Assembly: GCA_902796815.1 (NCBI GenBank)
Contig: CADBQL010000429.1
Location: forward strand, 1 to 14,310
From: an uncultured Coriobacteriaceae bacterium
GTDB taxonomy: Bacteria > Actinomycetota > Coriobacteriia > Coriobacteriales > Eggerthellaceae
Reading direction: 5' to 3'
DNA length: 14,310 nucleotides
The position numbers and the translations under genes were made by a program. Below the pieces are notes generated by a model that had not been told where the DNA came from, ran no database searches, and saw only the letters and a list, made by a program, of their open reading frames with translations. Shown here piece after piece: positions 13,052-14,310 of the stretch (the stretch's first letter is position 1; every line of letters begins with the position of its first letter).

Positions 13052-13528
13052 ATGAAGCGAGGAGTAACGCCTGGCACGTTCGATCCGATCACATTCGGCC
13101 ATCTCGATGTGATCACGCGTGCGGCGCAGTTGATGGATGAAGTGATTGTCGCAGTAGCGGCTTCAGCTGGAAAAAGGCCGATTTTCACGCTCGAAGAACG
13201 CACGGCGCTTGCGCGCGAAGCTACGGCGCACTTGCCGAATGTACGCGTTGAATCGTTCGAGGGCCTGCTCGTGGATTTTGCCCGCGAGCAGAATGCGCAA
13301 GTGATCATCAAAGGCCTGCGCGCTATTACCGACTTCGAATACGAATTCCAGATGGCGGCGCTCAACTACCAGCTTGCAGGCGAGCTCGAAACCGTGTTCA
13401 TCATGTCGCCGCCGCAGTACATGTATCTTTCGTCGTCAATCGTGCGCGAGCTTGCAAGTCTCAAAAGCCCCGTTGACCAATTCGTTCCTGCTCATGTGGC
13501 CCGCGCCCTGGCGCAAAAATTCGCCTAG
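13052..13528 (+). CDS. coaD: Phosphopantetheine adenylyltransferase CoaD
   Basis: The 158-residue cytoplasmic enzyme joins ATP and 4'-phosphopantetheine to dephospho-CoA in coenzyme A synthesis. The nucleotidyltransferase signature TPGTFDPITFGHLDVI (6-21) includes the catalytic TxGH, here TFGH where many homologues have TNGH. IIKGLRAITDFEYEFQMA (85-102) and the C-terminal YLSSSIVREL (125-134) are intact. The start ATG 13052 has GGGGA at 13043-13047. An in-frame GTG at 13016 would add 12 residues not found in the family. The TGA of a 13-codon upstream frame overlaps this start codon. Confidence 0.95.
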   Translation: MKRGVTPGTFDPITFGHLDVITRAAQLMDEVIVAVAASAGKRPIFTLEERTALAREATAHLPNVRVESFEGLLVDFAREQNAQVIIKGLRAITDFEYEFQMAALNYQLAGELETVFIMSPPQYMYLSSSIVRELASLKSPVDQFVPAHVARALAQKFA

Positions 13529-13531
13529 GGA

Positions 13532-13560
13532 ATGAGTCACGCCCCAGGGGCGAAACTCAT
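13532..13560 (+). repeat. Palindromic repeat, single copy H, between convergent stops
   Basis: One canonical copy, central A, flanked by A and T. It begins three bases after the coaD stop codon and ends on the base before the stop codon of the convergent gene, so it fills essentially the whole 32-base junction. Confidence 0.95.
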
Positions 13561-14073
13561 TTAGCCGAGCATCGCACCAAGGAGGTCGAAGACGCCATAC
13601 TCGGAAGCGGTTTGGGCGTAAGGGATTATCGATGTGAACGCTTCGGTAGATTTGGGCACGTCAAACGTTACTTCCTGGCCATATGCGCCGAGCGTGATAT
13701 AAGAAGGATCGTCATAGGATGTGATTGATATCGCGCCTCCCTCGATGTCGGCGTCAACCGAACCGGTTTTTTTCACGTTATCGGGCAGCGTTGTGGCCTC
13801 CCAATGGGTGACGTCGAGTACGTCGATAGCCTTGTTGACGATCTCGACTGGTACGCCGGTTTCTTCGGCAAATCGATCGGCTCCCTTATAGAGCGCACTT
13901 TCGATTCGTTCCTTCAAGCCAGCTTGGTCAAGTACCACGTTGATTGCTTCAGCCCGAGTGGTTTCGAGGGGCGTGTTCGAGCCAAAAAAGAACAAACCAG
14001 CGCAAGCCACGCCTGCGAGCAGTATTAATGTAATCGCAGCGGTGACGATGCGCCGCATAGTCTTGCCTGCCAT
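13561..14073 (-). CDS. Membrane-anchored or secreted protein of unknown function
   Basis: The 170-residue product is not recognised. It begins MAGKTMRRIV, followed by one hydrophobic segment (about 10-30: ITLILLAGVACAGLFFFG), then a hydrophilic, acidic remainder, so it is a signal-anchor or secreted protein with the bulk outside the cytoplasm. A Cys at residue 24 within AGVAC weakly resembles a lipobox but lacks the usual Leu at -3. The C-terminal half, rich in Asp, Gly, Ser, Thr and Tyr, looks beta-like. ATG 14073 has a good GGAG (14083-14080) six bases upstream, preferred over an in-frame TTG at 14079. The gene is convergent with coaD and divergent from the tRNA gene. Confidence 0.75.
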   Translation of the reverse strand: MAGKTMRRIVTAAITLILLAGVACAGLFFFGSNTPLETTRAEAINVVLDQAGLKERIESALYKGADRFAEETGVPVEIVNKAIDVLDVTHWEATTLPDNVKKTGSVDADIEGGAISITSYDDPSYITLGAYGQEVTFDVPKSTEAFTSIIPYAQTASEYGVFDLLGAMLG

Positions 14074-14213
14074 CAGCAACTCCTTTTCAAACAGTTGGAG
14101 TTCGTGCCTCCGTATCTTGAACTAGCCTACGCAATCAATGTGAACAACCTGTGAGGAATCAAAGGCTCCAAATGGCAAACACGAAAAATTCTCGCGAAAT
14201 TTGCGATTAGTTG

Positions 14214-14222
14214 TGCTATAGT
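14214..14222 (+). promoter_or_regulatory. Extended -10 promoter for tRNA-Pro
   Basis: TGC followed by TATAGT (14217-14222) is an extended -10 element. Initiation near 14229 would leave a leader of about 15 bases before the tRNA. No -35 is found at normal distance. A 15-base imperfect palindrome (TCGCGAAATTTGCGA, 14192-14206) occupies roughly that position. Confidence 0.55.
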
Positions 14223-14243
14223 ATCACGCGCTGTCACAAGCAT

Positions 14244-14310
14244 CGGGTTGTGGCTCAGTTTGGTAGAGCGCTGCGTTCGGGACGCAGAGGTCGCTGGTTC
14301 AAATCCAGTC
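14244..14310 (+). tRNA. tRNA-Pro (anticodon CGG), 3' end cut by the window
   Basis: The 67 visible bases fold as a tRNA: acceptor 5' strand CGGGTTG, D stem GCTC/GAGC with loop AGTTTGGTA, anticodon stem CTGCG/CGCAG with loop TTCGGGA (anticodon CGG, proline), variable loop AGGTC, and T stem GCTGG/CCAGT around TTCAAAT. Only the last acceptor bases and any CCA lie outside. The acceptor 3' strand therefore cannot be checked beyond its first C. Confidence 0.93.

Noticed and set aside
1077..13560. TGAGTCA in the repeat arms as a bZIP (AP-1/GCN4-type) binding site
   Set aside because: That factor family is eukaryotic; the match is part of a longer bacterial palindrome.

Overview
The window looks like chromosomal core sequence from a moderately GC-rich Gram-positive bacterium. 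The best guess is an actinobacterium of the class Coriobacteriia (Eggerthella/Slackia-like). This is inference from three things: the run rpmB - Asp23 family - DAK2/FakA - recG - rsmD - coaD, the Nif3 plus C4 zinc-ribbon coiled-coil pair, and the base composition. I could not run a search. No phage, transposase, CRISPR or plasmid gene is visible.

Layout. Bases 1-396 are the 3' end of a CCA-adding enzyme (tRNA nucleotidyltransferase). plsY (432-1058) and gpsA (1273-2268) follow: GpsA makes glycerol-3-phosphate and PlsY acylates it, so they form a phospholipid-entry pair. A convergent minus-strand gene (2336-2806) encodes an alkylguanine-DNA alkyltransferase homologue whose catalytic Cys is replaced by Ser. 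It is divergent from rpe (2972-3655, pentose phosphate pathway). Next come a NifS/IscS-type cysteine desulfurase (3857-5071), a Nif3/DUF34 metal protein (5349-6260) and its usual coiled-coil zinc-ribbon partner (6313-7032). Minus-strand rpmB (7302-7493, zinc-type L28) is divergent from an Asp23/Gls24 gene (7745-8092), which precedes a FakA/YloV-like kinase (8225-9862), recG (10002-12194), rsmD (12369-12944) and coaD (13052-13528). A membrane-anchored protein of unknown function lies convergent on the minus strand (13561-14073). The window ends inside a tRNA-Pro(CGG) gene. No gene-free stretch exceeds 300 bases.

The outstanding feature is a family of about twenty 29-bp imperfect palindromes, plus three decayed half copies, scattered through the intergenic DNA. 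The left half reads roughly ATGAGTCACGCCCC, then a central A or T, then GGGGCGAAACTCAT. Copies sit just downstream of stop codons, singly or as tandem sets with a 35-38 bp period. All three convergent junctions and five of the nine co-directional junctions carry them; none of the three divergent (promoter-only) junctions does. One copy supplies a gene's stop codon. Arm changes are sometimes compensatory, and the centre is always CCWGG in the intact units. This is a REP/BIME-like distribution with a unit I do not recognise, and it is the best candidate here for an undescribed system.

Other points of interest are the Cys-to-Ser alkyltransferase homologue, a structured leader before the Nif3 gene, a string of minute reading frames before coaD, an acidic insertion and DEQQ motif in RecG, and several good sigma70-type promoters.
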